A stretch of DNA of 64,000 nucleotides from Psychrobacter sp. bablab_jr014 (GCF_016464015.1 NZ_JACDXT010000048.1:61632-125631), one strand, 5' to 3'. Counted from the stretch's first letter, positions 36,577 through 46,301 are shown. The notes: generated by a model from the sequence alone, not told the origin. Translations and numbers: made by a program.

Positions 36577-37041
36577 ATGAGCCAATCCTCTGATGCCCTG
36601 CGGCATGGTTTTTCTCCCCTTGCCATTGCGCGTATTGAGGGCGCAAAGCGTGCCAACACCATCGCCATCTATCTGTGCTATGCCGCGCTGGCAGCGTTTA
36701 TTGTCTTTGGGACGATAGCCAGTTTGCAGCGCTTTCATAGCAGTGATGTGCTGTATCAGCTGTTTTATTATCTGCCGTATGTGCTGATTGCGCTGACCAT
36801 TCCTTTAACGGTTTATGATGCGCTCGTACTGTACCGTTACCGCTTAAGCCAGCCGTCAATGATTACGCTGAGCGTTGGTATCTCGACCGTGTTATTGATT
36901 GGCGGTTTGTTATTCGCCTCAAGTATTTGGATTGGGCTGGCATCGTGGCTGGGCGTGGCGTTTTTATTTCGTGCCAACTTTAGACGCTTTTTTAAATTTT
37001 TAGCCGACACCGAGGCGCATCAAGGCACGGCCGTTGAATAA
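36577..37041 (+). CDS. Membrane protein of unknown function
   Basis: 154 residues. A short cytosolic N-terminus (MSQSSDALRHGFSPLAIARIEGAKRAN) is followed by about four membrane helices (about 29-50, 67-95, 103-119, 120-135), then a basic/acidic tail. No family recognised. A TTG at 36568 is in frame; ATG 36577 is preferred. It lies between ruvX and tusA and may be co-transcribed with tusA (gap 68 bases). Confidence 0.75.
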   Translation: MSQSSDALRHGFSPLAIARIEGAKRANTIAIYLCYAALAAFIVFGTIASLQRFHSSDVLYQLFYYLPYVLIALTIPLTVYDALVLYRYRLSQPSMITLSVGISTVLLIGGLLFASSIWIGLASWLGVAFLFRANFRRFFKFLADTEAHQGTAVE

Positions 37042-37109
37042 AGTACGCTTTAATCGCATACCTTTTTCTTACCTTTTATATTGATAACGATGACTAAGCG
37101 GGCTTGATT

Positions 37110-37376
37110 ATGACTGATGCTGCATTAAATGAAATTCATATTGACCATCACTTGGACACCCAAGGGCTGATTTGCCCTGAGCCTGTGATGCTGCTGCACA
37201 AAGCGATTCGCAAGGCGGACGGCGGTGAGGTAATTGAGATTTTGGCAACCGACCCTGCCACCACCCGCGATATTCCTAATTTTTGTCGCCATTTGGGGCA
37301 CACGCTGCTTGGACAAGATACCGAAGCGGTGAGCCCTGAACGCTATCGCTATTTGGTTAAGAAAAAATTGCTGTAG
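37110..37376 (+). CDS. tusA: Sulfurtransferase TusA family protein
   Basis: 88 residues. The active-site LDTQGLICPEPVMLLHKAIR carries the single CPxP cysteine, and TDPATTRDIPNFCRHLGH completes the TusA/SirA pattern. In E. coli TusA relays sulfur from IscS to the TusBCD/MnmA pathway for 2-thiouridine in tRNA. The extra N-terminal stretch (MTDAALNEIHIDHH) is short. A TTG at 37104 is a less likely start. Confidence 0.92.
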   Translation: MTDAALNEIHIDHHLDTQGLICPEPVMLLHKAIRKADGGEVIEILATDPATTRDIPNFCRHLGHTLLGQDTEAVSPERYRYLVKKKLL

Positions 37377-37401
37377 TGTTCAATGAGCCAAGTGAGCCGT
37401 T

Positions 37402-38340
37402 ATGAGCCGTGACCGCGCCCTACAGCCCAGAAAACCCAAAGCCGTCGCCATCGACGCGGAGCCGCCGTATTTAAGCGACTTTCGCGCCGCCCTCGTGGCA
37501 CGCGGTCTGGCCACGCGCTCACGCAATGCCTATATCCGCGACTTGCATCATGCCATCCAAAGTACCGCCACACCGCTGCCTGATTGGCAAGCAGAAGATG
37601 TGCAGCATTATTTAGCCACCTTGTCCCGCGACAATAAAACCGCCCGCACCCAAGCACGCGTGCTCTCAAGCTTACGTCAGTTTTTTGGCTGGCAGGTGAC
37701 GGAAAACGTGCGCGAAGACAATCCGTGCGCGCGTATCAAAACGCCCAAGCTTGGACGCAGTTTGCCCAAGGACTTGTCCGAAGCCGATGTCGAAAGCCTA
37801 CTTGCTGCGCCCGATTTGGACACTGCGCTCGGACTGCGTGATAAGGCAATGCTTGAGGTATTGTACGCCTGCGGGCTGCGCGTCAGCGAGCTGATACATC
37901 TCACGCTGGAGCAGGTCAATCTAAACGCAGGCTGGCTACAGATTACGGGTAAGGGCAACAAAACGCGCCTTGTGCCGCTTGGAGAATATGCGTTGGGCGC
38001 GCTTGAGGATTACTTAACCTACGGGCGCGGCGAGCTGGTGGCGCATCTTAAGGCGGGCAACTGCCAAGCGGTGTTTTTAACCGCACAAGGTGGCTATATG
38101 ACGCGGCAAAACTTTTGGTATTTAATTAAGCGCTATGCCAAAACCGCCGCGATTGACAAAGAGTTGTCCCCGCACACCTTGCGCCATGCCTTTGCCACGC
38201 ACCTGATTAATCATGGCGCGGACTTACGCAGCGTCCAGCTACTACTCGGGCACAGCGACTTGTCCACCACGCAGATTTATACCCATGTGGCGACTGCGCG
38301 TCTGCAACAACTGCACGCCGAGCATCACCCACGCGGGTGA
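37402..38340 (+). CDS. Tyrosine recombinase XerC/XerD type
   Basis: 312 residues. The N-terminal core-binding SAM-like domain (about 25-110) precedes the catalytic domain with RKHRHY residues: Arg in ACGLRVSELIHL, Lys in GKGNKTRLVPLG, His-x-x-Arg in SPHTLRHAFATHL, His in LLGHSDLSTTQIYTHV and the Tyr nucleophile in IYTHV. It resolves chromosome dimers at dif with its partner. XerD is slightly favoured by RHAFATHLINHGADLRSVQLLLGHSDLSTTQIYTHV, but XerC cannot be excluded. It is not a prophage integrase: no att or phage genes are nearby. Confidence 0.9.
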   Translation: MSRDRALQPRKPKAVAIDAEPPYLSDFRAALVARGLATRSRNAYIRDLHHAIQSTATPLPDWQAEDVQHYLATLSRDNKTARTQARVLSSLRQFFGWQVTENVREDNPCARIKTPKLGRSLPKDLSEADVESLLAAPDLDTALGLRDKAMLEVLYACGLRVSELIHLTLEQVNLNAGWLQITGKGNKTRLVPLGEYALGALEDYLTYGRGELVAHLKAGNCQAVFLTAQGGYMTRQNFWYLIKRYAKTAAIDKELSPHTLRHAFATHLINHGADLRSVQLLLGHSDLSTTQIYTHVATARLQQLHAEHHPRG

Positions 38341-38385
38341 ATACCATTTTCAAATCTTATTTATTGACGACCCAAGGATTGTATT

Positions 38386-38724
38386 GTGTCTTACGCATCA
38401 TCAACCCCTGCCTCTGCTTTAAGCCAATCACAACAGTTTGCCTTAAAAAAACTGACCGTCATGGGCTATTTAGAAGGCACGTCTTTTTTACTCCTTTTGT
38501 GCGTGGCGATGCCGCTCAAATACATGCTCGGCATGCCTGAGATGGTGCGCTATGTCGGCATGGCACATGGCGCGCTATTTATCGCTTATATTGTGGTGCT
38601 GTTTTTTACGGCAGCGAAAATCAAATTACCGCTTTGGGCAATACCCGCTGGCGTGATTGGTTCATTTTTGCCCTTTGGTCCGTTTGTGTTTGATTATGTG
38701 TTAAAGAAGCGCTTGGGTGAATGA
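38386..38724 (+). CDS. DUF3817 family membrane protein
   Basis: 112 residues with three to four membrane segments. MGYLEGTSFLLLLCVAMPLKYMLGMPEMVRYVGMAHGALFIAYI and the C-terminal SFLPFGPFVFDYVLKKR match the DUF3817 family; function unknown. The start is a GTG with AAGGA about 8-12 bases upstream. The gene stands alone after the Xer recombinase. Confidence 0.85.
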   Translation: MSYASSTPASALSQSQQFALKKLTVMGYLEGTSFLLLLCVAMPLKYMLGMPEMVRYVGMAHGALFIAYIVVLFFTAAKIKLPLWAIPAGVIGSFLPFGPFVFDYVLKKRLGE

Positions 38725-38866
38725 TAATAAAAGCATTTGATATGGCGTTAGTTACTGATTTAATGACAAAAATCAGCACAGCAGCTCTGCTAATGGTCAA
38801 TAAATTTTGTCCTCAATCGCATCAATCTTGCTATTATTGTCATAACCAGCCATAAAAGGAGACTCA

Positions 38867-39214
38867 ATGAAGACGTTTTTAAGTACCTTATTATGCTCAG
38901 GCTTAATAGTTTTAACCGCGTGTAGTACGACTGCGCCGATGATGGCGAGCGATACTAGCAGCGCAACTACTGCCCCGAGTGCCCAGCAAATGCAGCTACA
39001 AGTAGAGATGGTTCGTCCCACTGAGCATGGTCAAATTCTATTTTTACGCGATAGCAAAGGACAAGAATACACTACGGTGACGGATTTTTCGCGTGGTGAA
39101 AAGTTTGACGGTCATATCGGTGATACCATCTCATTGACTGCACTTGAAGTGATAGAAACGCCCAACGTGTATATGATTGTACCCAGTCCGCGCAGTATCA
39201 AAGTCGTCAATTAA
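38867..39214 (+). CDS. Small lipoprotein, unknown
   Basis: 115 residues. The signal peptide MKTFLSTLLCSGLIVLTACS has lipobox LTAC, so the mature protein begins at C19 and is probably anchored to a membrane facing the periplasm. A Ser/Thr/Ala linker (about 20-43) leads to a compact beta-rich domain (about 44-115, MVRPTEHGQILFLRDSKGQEY). AAAGGAGA lies before the ATG. No family recognised. Confidence 0.8.
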   Translation: MKTFLSTLLCSGLIVLTACSTTAPMMASDTSSATTAPSAQQMQLQVEMVRPTEHGQILFLRDSKGQEYTTVTDFSRGEKFDGHIGDTISLTALEVIETPNVYMIVPSPRSIKVVN

Positions 39215-39303
39215 TGACGCGTATTAAAACCAGATATGCGTCAGTATCGACAATCATCAGCGCCAACAATTCTGTCAATCGGATGCTGCAAAATTCCCTA
39301 TTT

Positions 39304-39320
39304 GCCGCTACAATAGCGGC
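39304..39320 (+). promoter_or_regulatory. 17-bp hairpin overlapping a -10-like box
   Basis: GCCGCTACAATAGCGGC is a perfect 7-bp inverted repeat around CAA and contains TACAAT. A weak -35 (CTGCAA, 17-base spacing) precedes it. Likely promoter/operator of the methyltransferase at 39378. Confidence 0.4.
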
Positions 39321-39377
39321 TATCTTAGCGGGCGCCTATGTCTCGCACTTTTTATATATCAATAGTTTGGGAATCCC

Positions 39378-39986
39378 ATGAGCCATCGACCGCCTGCCGA
39401 CTTGTTAAGAAACGCCCAGCACTGGCGTGAGGACATTGCCTTTCGCCAAGACGTGCTCGGCAAGCCCTTTGACTTTACCACCACGTGGGGCATTTTTTCC
39501 CCGCAAAAGCTCGATGACGGCAGCCTGATGCTGCTCGATTATGTGGATTTTTTGCCTGATGATGATTCGATTGATTTGGGCTGCGGCTATGGCGTACTTG
39601 GTATGACTGCCGCGCGTGAGTGTCCAAACGGTCAGCATACCTTGGTGGACAAGGATTTTATGGCGGTGGAATATGCCCGCCAAAACTGTGAAAAAAATAG
39701 CCTGCACAATGTCGATGTGCACTTATCAAACGGCTTTAACCATGTTGACCCAAACAAGGACTTTAGCCTTGTAATGTCCAACTTGCCTGCCAAAGTGGGC
39801 AAAGAGCAGCACTATTTATATTTGCTCGACGCGCATGCGCGTATGCGTAGCGGTGGGCGTTTTTATGTGGTGACGATTAATGGTTTGCGTCAGTTTATGC
39901 GCCGCGCCTTTACCGAAGTTTTTGGGCACGCCTCAAAAGTGAAACAAGGCAAAACCTATACCATCACGATGGCGACCAAAGACTAA
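39378..39986 (+). CDS. Small-type (MTS/RsmC-like) SAM-dependent methyltransferase
   Basis: 202 residues. A single class I methyltransferase domain: TTWGIFSPQKLDDGSLMLLDYV, motif I DLGCGYGVLGMTAA, acidic strand VDKDFMAVEYARQN, and motif IV SNLPAKVGKEQ in place of NPPY/F, as in RsmC-like C-terminal domains. It is about 140 residues shorter than RsmC because the N-terminal pseudo-domain is lacking. It probably modifies rRNA or another guanine/adenine amine; target unknown. Confidence 0.85.
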   Translation: MSHRPPADLLRNAQHWREDIAFRQDVLGKPFDFTTTWGIFSPQKLDDGSLMLLDYVDFLPDDDSIDLGCGYGVLGMTAARECPNGQHTLVDKDFMAVEYARQNCEKNSLHNVDVHLSNGFNHVDPNKDFSLVMSNLPAKVGKEQHYLYLLDAHARMRSGGRFYVVTINGLRQFMRRAFTEVFGHASKVKQGKTYTITMATKD

Positions 39987-40021
39987 GACGAAATGCTAGA
40001 CGTCTTTCAGTATTTAATCAC

Positions 40022-40053
40022 AAAAAAGCACCCTTACTTTGGGTGCTTTTTTT
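40022..40053. terminator. Bidirectional terminator between methyltransferase gene and lptG
   Basis: AAAAGCACCC and GGGTGCTTTT form a 10-bp stem around a 7-base loop, with A- and T-runs on both sides. It shares its stem sequence with the terminator at 55307-55342. Confidence 0.88.
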
Positions 40054-40075
40054 ATGCCGTTCTGCAGTGTGATTT

Positions 40076-41236
40076 TTACATTTGCCGCTTAATAAAATGC
40101 AGTCCCAGTCCTGCACTGGCGACAATCGGCAGCAACACCATCAGCATCGGTGACCATCCTGTCGCCAAAGATATAAACCCGACCAAGTCCTGAAGATAGC
40201 TAAAGAGCAGACCGAACAGTAGCGCCACCACAATACGCAAACCCAAACTGTGCGTGCGCAATGAGCCAAAAACAAAAGAGCAGGCAACCACGACCAAAGA
40301 TAAGATAGATAAAGGTGATAATAGCTTTTGCCAAAATGCCAGCTCATGTGACAGCGAGCGCTTGTTTTGTTCCGCCATCAGCTGACGATGCGCATACAAC
40401 TCGGTGAGCGATAAGTTTTCGGCATCACGGGTTAATAGCGATACCGACTTTGGCGCAAATGGCAAGACCAGCGTGTCACTGGCACTTTGGACTTGCGAGC
40501 TGTCAAAGCCTTGGGCGATGCTCAGCTCGGTCATGTTGTTCAGGCGCCACACATAGCGGCTTTGCGGCTCGCCATTGCCATCAGGGACTTGGACTTCGCC
40601 ATCGTAGTTTCCACTAGATGCACGAATCGCGGTAACCAAGTTGCCATTGTCATCCAAATGCCAGCGCTTAATCGTGCCTAGATTGCCCGCGACATCAGCA
40701 TAGTCGATATATAAAATATCATTGCCACCCGCCGCTTCATCTTCTGCTGTTGCCGCCACGCGTGGTTGTACGCTCCAATAACCGCGTACTGAAGTGATGC
40801 TGTCACCGTCGTCACTATTGATGTCATTTGCCAGCTGATTGCTGTGTGGCAGCACGAACTGATTGAGCGCTAAGGCGAGCACCACAAATACCAGCGCAGG
40901 CTGTAAGACCCAGCCGACAATACGATAAATACTCACGCCAGCGGCACGCATGACCACCAGCTCGCTTTTATTGGCCAGCAGACCCAAGCCAACCACCGCA
41001 CCGAGCAGCGCCCCTGTCGGCATAAACTGCTCTAAAAAGTACGGCGAACGATACAGAATAAAGCGCATAGCATCGCCCATGGTATAGCTGTCGCTAAGCG
41101 AATCGAGTTCAGATAAATAAGCAAACACCACTTGCAGCGCCCATAGACCTGCGACTGCTGCCACAATTGAGGCCAGCGCATTCCATTTGACATAACGCGA
41201 CAATACGCGCAGTGCAGGCAATTCAGACCATGGCAT
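40076..41236 (-). CDS. lptG: LPS export system permease LptG
   Basis: 386 residues. Three N-terminal and three C-terminal membrane helices flank a large periplasmic beta-jellyroll region (about 105-285). ALQVVFAYLSELDSL, LPTGALLGAVVGLGLLANKSELVVMRAAGVS and the C-terminal GLGLHFIKRQM fit LptG. With LptF and LptB it extracts LPS/LOS from the inner membrane. ATG 41236 overlaps the lptF TAA by one base, with GGAGGA upstream, so translation is coupled. The frame is open 97 codons further, but that part is the lptF shadow. Confidence 0.94.
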   Translation of the reverse strand: MPWSELPALRVLSRYVKWNALASIVAAVAGLWALQVVFAYLSELDSLSDSYTMGDAMRFILYRSPYFLEQFMPTGALLGAVVGLGLLANKSELVVMRAAGVSIYRIVGWVLQPALVFVVLALALNQFVLPHSNQLANDINSDDGDSITSVRGYWSVQPRVAATAEDEAAGGNDILYIDYADVAGNLGTIKRWHLDDNGNLVTAIRASSGNYDGEVQVPDGNGEPQSRYVWRLNNMTELSIAQGFDSSQVQSASDTLVLPFAPKSVSLLTRDAENLSLTELYAHRQLMAEQNKRSLSHELAFWQKLLSPLSILSLVVVACSFVFGSLRTHSLGLRIVVALLFGLLFSYLQDLVGFISLATGWSPMLMVLLPIVASAGLGLHFIKRQM

Positions 41237-42495
41237 TAGCGTGCTCCTCCTTGCTGCGCCGCGTCTTTTGACGTGCGAAAACGTACACGATGTTGAATAC
41301 GGCTGCCCCAATTCAGATATAGTGCCAGCAGCATAAAGCTGACCACCAGCCACGCATACGACCACACACTGACACTGCCTTTTGCTACGGCATTTTTTAG
41401 AGAAATGATGCCGAGCGCACAGCTGACGAACAATAAAATCGAGGGGAACAAACGTAGCCAGCGCCCTTGCCGCGGACGGACTTGGGCAAGCGGTACGGCA
41501 AGCATGGACGCAATAATCATCAACCACGGCAAGGCCAAACGGTAGCCCAGCTCAGCTTGTGCGGCCATCACCGCCGTATCATCGCGTGCCGACTCGCCAC
41601 GGGTCGCGGCTTGCCATAGCGGCATGATGGCTTGGGTTTCGATATTGTCTTCGGTTACTACTTCTTTGGGAGATTCGTTCAAAGTGATGCGATAACGGTC
41701 AAAGCTGACTTGGTTGTATTTTAAACTGTTGGCGGCGACTTCGTAGCGGCGACCTTGAAACAAGTCGAGCTGCGCCTGCCCATTCTCGCTGCCTTCAACC
41801 TGCTCGGCGCGCTTGGCAAGCGTAATGATGTCTTTACGAATCGAGGGCACGTTATCAATACTGGTGGTCAGAGCACGCGGTAGATTGTCATTAATCGTCG
41901 CTTCATCAACCGTCGTTTGCTCGCCGTCGGCGCTGTTGTTTGCTGTCTCTACACTGTTGTCTTTATTTTGAATCAACACCACATCTTGCAGCTGTTTTTT
42001 ATCATCGCTTAAGCTGCCGACATACAGATGGTAATTGCCGCTGCTAATAAACTCACGCGGACGAATCAAATCAAAGGCACTGCTCAGCGCTTGTTGCTGC
42101 CATACCGCTTCTGAAGCGCCCACACCCCAAGGTTTCGCAACGACTGACAAGCCTGCCTCAAACACAAAAAGCACCAAAATCAGTGGCGTCATTAAGCGCG
42201 CAAGCTTGCCGCGGGACAGTCCGCTGCCATTAATTACGGCCATTTCTTGGTCAACATACAGTCGTCCAAACACCAGCATCAAACCAATGAAGAACGACAG
42301 CGGCAAAATCAGCTCTAAAAAATACGGTAAGTTATAACCGATAATCACAAACAGCAGGCTGATATCCAGCCCGCCTTCTGCCGCGATACCAAAATAACGT
42401 ATCAAACGCCCACCCAGCATGAGTACCACCAAAAATCCCAAAACAAGGGCGGTGGTAGACGCAACCTGACGGGTCATATAGCGGCGTAATATCAT
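41236..42495 (-). CDS. lptF: LPS export system permease LptF
   Basis: 419 residues, longer than E. coli LptF (366). MILRRYMTRQVASTTALVLGFLVVLMLGGRLIRYF starts the first helix; QEMAVINGSGLSRGKLARLM is the cytoplasmic loop that contacts LptB. The extra length is an insert in the periplasmic domain (about 175-225), acidic and Asn/Thr-rich (VETANNSADGEQTTVDEATINDN), which is unusual. Divergent from pepA. Confidence 0.94.
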   Translation of the reverse strand: MILRRYMTRQVASTTALVLGFLVVLMLGGRLIRYFGIAAEGGLDISLLFVIIGYNLPYFLELILPLSFFIGLMLVFGRLYVDQEMAVINGSGLSRGKLARLMTPLILVLFVFEAGLSVVAKPWGVGASEAVWQQQALSSAFDLIRPREFISSGNYHLYVGSLSDDKKQLQDVVLIQNKDNSVETANNSADGEQTTVDEATINDNLPRALTTSIDNVPSIRKDIITLAKRAEQVEGSENGQAQLDLFQGRRYEVAANSLKYNQVSFDRYRITLNESPKEVVTEDNIETQAIMPLWQAATRGESARDDTAVMAAQAELGYRLALPWLMIIASMLAVPLAQVRPRQGRWLRLFPSILLFVSCALGIISLKNAVAKGSVSVWSYAWLVVSFMLLALYLNWGSRIQHRVRFRTSKDAAQQGGAR

Positions 42496-42743
42496 CGGAC
42501 AAAGCTCACGTTAAACCAAGGCAAAAGGCCAAAAAATAACCGCTAATGCTAGCACGTTTTTGTAAAAAATGGCGGGCGAAAGTGTTTGCAAACATTACCC
42601 AAGCCTTGCAGACAGCGTCTTTGCCATCTGATATGCTACACTGTTCGTCATATTTGCGCGCCTTATAGGCAAAGACTACTTATTAGCAGCCAACACCTTA
42701 ACATAAGGCGTTTTTTATAAAGTTGATAAAAAAGGATAACAAT

Positions 42744-44357
42744 ATGCATATCAGTTTAACCAACCAACTGCCGCTAACGCACACCAAAAAAATACTGAAA
42801 AAACCCACGCCAAAAGATGCCTCATGCCTTGTGGTGTTGGTCGATGAGGAACAAAATATCTTGGGCGGCTCGCTTGGCGATTATCAAACGCGCATTGAGC
42901 AATTGATTGAGGTCTCTCATTTTAAAGGCAAAGCGGGCGAAACCGTGGTCGATTATGCCTTGGCAGGAGACAAAAAAACCACCAAGCAAAATCCCATTCA
43001 ATTGTTACTCGTAGGCGTGGGCAATGCCGACAAACTCAACCAAGCAGGCTTACAAAAAATCGCGCGTACCATTTATGACAACACGCAAAAACGCGTTGAA
43101 GCACTGACCATCGCGCTCGATGATGCTCTTGACAGCACCCGCGTGCAGCAGTTTGCGTTAGAGCTATTGGCAGCCAGCTACCGCTTTGACAAATACAAAT
43201 CTGAGCAAACGACCCCGCGTCTCACTGCAATTTATCTGCTTGCTGATGAGCGTTACGCGCCTGCGGTCGACTTTGCCAAAGCCGTGTTTGCAGGTCAAAG
43301 CCTGACGCGTGACGTGGCGAATGAGCCAGGTAATATTTGCTTCCCTGCCTATATGGCCGACCAAGCGCTTGCGCTTGAAAAAGCCTATCCTGACCTATTA
43401 ACCGTCAAGGTATTGGACGAGCACGACATGGCTGAGCTTGGCATGAACTGTTTCTTAGCCGTTGCCCAAGGCTCAAGCAAAGAAGGCAAATTGGTCATCT
43501 TAGAATATCGCGGCAAATCAGGTATCACCACCAACGCGGTGAAAACTGGCGCACTAAAAACCTTAGCGGGTAAATTACCGAGCAAAAAAGCCAAAGACGC
43601 AGACACCACCAAAACCGTAGACACCTCAGATGACGCGCCGATTGTACTCGTGGGTAAGGGCGTGACCTTTGATTCAGGCGGTATCTCTATCAAGCCAGGT
43701 GCAGCCATGGATGAGATGAAATTTGACATGGGCGGCTCAGCCGCGGTTATCGGTACCATCAAAGCCTTGTGCGAAGCGCGCTTGCCCATTAATGTCGTTG
43801 GCGCCTTGGCGTGCGCAGAAAACATGCCTTCAGGCGATGCGTCCCGTCCTGGCGATATTGTCACCGCGATGAATGGTAAATCGGTTGAAATCCTAAACAC
43901 CGATGCCGAAGGTCGTTTAGTACTTGCCGATACCTTATGCTACGTACAGCAAAACTACCAGCCTGCTGCCATCATTGATGTGGCAACACTAACAGGTGCG
44001 TGTATTATTGCGCTTGGGCATCACCGTTCAGCCGTATACAGCAACGATGAAGACGTGTTGTTCGACCTTGAGAACGCCAGTGAACAATCGGGCGATTTGG
44101 TATGGCACATGCCGATGGATGACGCGTACCAGACGCAGCTCGATTCGCCCATCGCGGACATGCAAAACATCGGCGGCCGCGCCGCAGGCTCGGTCACTGC
44201 TGCGTGCTTCCTATCGCGCTTTGTCGAAGATGGTCAACCTTGGGCGCACTTAGACATCGCAGGCACCGCGTGGAACTCAGGCGCACAAAAAGCCGCGACA
44301 GGTCGTCCTGTACCGCTATTTATGCAGTACCTAAAAAACCATGCTGAAGCGGTCTAA
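42744..44357 (+). CDS. pepA: Leucyl aminopeptidase (M17)
   Basis: 537 residues. Metal and catalytic residues lie in VLVGKGVTFDSGGISIKPGAAMDEMKFDMGG and NTDAEGRLVLADTL, with the N-terminal regulatory domain before. PepA is a hexameric manganese/zinc aminopeptidase that in E. coli also binds DNA at cer and carAB. A 25 to 30-residue insert (TLAGKLPSKKAKDADTTKTVDTSDD) before the catalytic core lengthens the protein. The frame extends to a TTG at 42723, but AAAGGATAAC places the start at ATG 42744. lptF diverges upstream, as often seen. Confidence 0.94.
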   Translation: MHISLTNQLPLTHTKKILKKPTPKDASCLVVLVDEEQNILGGSLGDYQTRIEQLIEVSHFKGKAGETVVDYALAGDKKTTKQNPIQLLLVGVGNADKLNQAGLQKIARTIYDNTQKRVEALTIALDDALDSTRVQQFALELLAASYRFDKYKSEQTTPRLTAIYLLADERYAPAVDFAKAVFAGQSLTRDVANEPGNICFPAYMADQALALEKAYPDLLTVKVLDEHDMAELGMNCFLAVAQGSSKEGKLVILEYRGKSGITTNAVKTGALKTLAGKLPSKKAKDADTTKTVDTSDDAPIVLVGKGVTFDSGGISIKPGAAMDEMKFDMGGSAAVIGTIKALCEARLPINVVGALACAENMPSGDASRPGDIVTAMNGKSVEILNTDAEGRLVLADTLCYVQQNYQPAAIIDVATLTGACIIALGHHRSAVYSNDEDVLFDLENASEQSGDLVWHMPMDDAYQTQLDSPIADMQNIGGRAAGSVTAACFLSRFVEDGQPWAHLDIAGTAWNSGAQKAATGRPVPLFMQYLKNHAEAV

Positions 44358-44363
44358 ACTGCT

Positions 44364-44822
44364 ATGCAGGTCAGTTTTTACTTATTAAACGACAATAAAG
44401 CCCAAGATATCTTGGGCTTTGTTTGTCAATTGACACAAAAGGTGCTACAGCAAAGCAGCGCGCCGCTGGCGATTGTCGCCAGTGATCGCGATTTATTAAC
44501 CCAGCTCGATACCCTACTGTGGACACAGCAGGCGGACAGCTTTATTCCGCATCAGCTGATGGACAATCAAGAGGCGCCTATACCAACTGAGGCGCGGCAA
44601 GTACCCATCGCCTATTTGTGTCAGGCGCTTCCCCCTGAGTTTCAAGGCTTGGTACTGAATCTCAATGATTCACCGATTGGCGATACCAGTACGCATCCGC
44701 CGCAAGGCATCAGCCGTATTTTAGAAATTATCCGTCCTGATGATAACAGCGTGGCAACGGGGCGCGACAAATATAAGCATTACCAGCAGCAAGGGGCGAC
44801 CCTTGAGCATTTTCGCTTATAG
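44364..44822 (+). CDS. holC: DNA polymerase III chi subunit
   Basis: 152 residues. The N-terminal VSFYLLNDNKAQDILGFVCQLTQKVLQQ and central LAIVASDRDLLTQLDTLLWTQQADSFIPHQL match HolC, which links the clamp loader to SSB via psi. The C-terminal GRDKYKHYQQQGATLEHFRL corresponds to the family end. It starts 6 bases after the pepA stop, the common pepA-holC order. Confidence 0.92.
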   Translation: MQVSFYLLNDNKAQDILGFVCQLTQKVLQQSSAPLAIVASDRDLLTQLDTLLWTQQADSFIPHQLMDNQEAPIPTEARQVPIAYLCQALPPEFQGLVLNLNDSPIGDTSTHPPQGISRILEIIRPDDNSVATGRDKYKHYQQQGATLEHFRL

Positions 44823-45032
44823 CACTTCTTCTCATAACCCTTTGTTTTATGTCGCAAAAACCAACCGTTATCAATACTCCTTCTACCTCGCTGTATCTCA
44901 TCAAAAACCCACAATTCTACTGCCGATAAGCATGCGTGAGTAGGCGCAGCAGCAAAAAAATGCTACCATCTCCGCCCATTTATCATGCTGTTTTGACATT
45001 ATCGGATTATCAATAAGGATGAGGGTGGATTG

Positions 45033-46235
45033 ATGCGTTCATTAATAGCAATGTACCAACGAATAGGACTGGTGCCACTGATTATTATCGGGTTGGTGCT
45101 TGGCGTACTGGTGGGCTGGCTGTTGCCAAGTGTCGGCGTGGCGCTCGGACTACTTGGAACGCTGTTCGTCGGCGCGCTAAAGGCGGTGGCACCAATTTTG
45201 GTGTTTATTTTGGTGATGGCAGCGATTTGTCAGCATCAAAAAGGTGGCGAGGTGTATGTTAAGCCCGTGCTGATTATGTACATCTTTGGCACATTTTTGG
45301 CGGCATTGACCGCCGTTGCAGCCAGCTTTTTATTCCCAACTGACTTGGTGTTGGTCAACAGCACTGTAGAACAAGCGCCCCCTGCCAACGTGCAAGAAGT
45401 CTTGACCACGCTGCTTATGAACTTGGTGGCAAACCCCGTCAATGCCATTGCCAATGCCAACTATATGGGCATCTTAGCCTGGGCGATTGTCATTGGTTTT
45501 GCCTTGCGTAGTGCCAGTGAAACGGCAAGAAAAGTCGTTATTGACTTTTCTGATGCCATCTCACAAGTGGTCAAGTGGGTCATTGCTTTAGCGCCATTTG
45601 GTATCTTTGGTTTGGTTGCCAATACCATCGCCGAAACGGGCTTTGACGCTTTGGCAGGTTATGCGCGTATTCTTGCTATTTTGGTTGGCTGTATGCTGTT
45701 TATTGCCTTGATTGCCAATCCGCTGATTGTCTTTGCAAAGACCCGCAAAAACCCATATCCACTGGTATTCACTTGCTTGCGCGAATCAGGCATTACTGCC
45801 TTTTTTACCCGCAGCTCAGCGGCGAACATTCCTGTAAACATGAACCTTGCGGCAAAGCTTGGCGTGCACGAAGACACGTATTCGGTAACCATTCCACTGG
45901 GTGCGACTATCAATATGGCTGGCGCGGCAATCACCATCAACGTCTTGACCTTAGCGGCGGCGCACACGCTCGGTATCGAAGTTAGCTTTGCTTCAGCATT
46001 ACTACTAAGCCTAGTCGCAACCGTCAGTGCATGCGGTGCTTCGGGTGTTGCAGGCGGCTCATTGCTGCTGATTCCACTCGCTTGTAGCTTGTTCAGCATT
46101 CCCAACGACATTGCCATGCAGGTCGTTGCTATCGGCTTTATTATCAGTGTGATTCAGGATTCGGCAGAGACGGCATTGAACTCATCGACGGATGTCTTAT
46201 TTACCGCTGCGGCCGATCCAAAATATTCTCGTTAA
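45033..46235 (+). CDS. sstT: Serine/threonine:sodium symporter SstT
   Basis: 400 residues, eight or more membrane segments with two re-entrant loops, a DAACS family member. [54 protein letters not shown] (serine-rich hairpin), [13 protein letters not shown] and [17 protein letters not shown] are SstT-like. It imports serine and threonine with Na+. A TTG at 45030 is adjacent; ATG 45033 is chosen, with GAGGGTGG upstream. Confidence 0.94.
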   Translation: MRSLIAMYQRIGLVPLIIIGLVLGVLVGWLLPSVGVALGLLGTLFVGALKAVAPILVFILVMAAICQHQKGGEVYVKPVLIMYIFGTFLAALTAVAASFLFPTDLVLVNSTVEQAPPANVQEVLTTLLMNLVANPVNAIANANYMGILAWAIVIGFALRSASETARKVVIDFSDAISQVVKWVIALAPFGIFGLVANTIAETGFDALAGYARILAILVGCMLFIALIANPLIVFAKTRKNPYPLVFTCLRESGITAFFTRSSAANIPVNMNLAAKLGVHEDTYSVTIPLGATINMAGAAITINVLTLAAAHTLGIEVSFASALLLSLVATVSACGASGVAGGSLLLIPLACSLFSIPNDIAMQVVAIGFIISVIQDSAETALNSSTDVLFTAAADPKYSR

Positions 46236-46263
46236 GTCGTTTATTGACTGCGGTATTTAAATG

Positions 46264-46301
46264 AAAAAAGGGTTGGCTCATCATAAGCCGACCCTTTTTT
46301 T
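46264..46301. terminator. Bidirectional terminator between sstT and cbpM
   Basis: GGGTTGGCT and AGCCGACCC pair over 9 bp (one G-U) with six A before and six T after. Confidence 0.88.

Noticed and set aside
37402..38340. Tyrosine recombinase as a phage or island integrase
   Set aside because: Sequence is of the XerC/XerD housekeeping type, with no adjacent tRNA att site, phage genes or direct repeats.
41237..41527. 97-codon upstream extension of the lptG reading frame
   Set aside because: It lies wholly within lptF in another frame, has no membrane-protein character, and lptG has a good start with GGAGGA at 41236.
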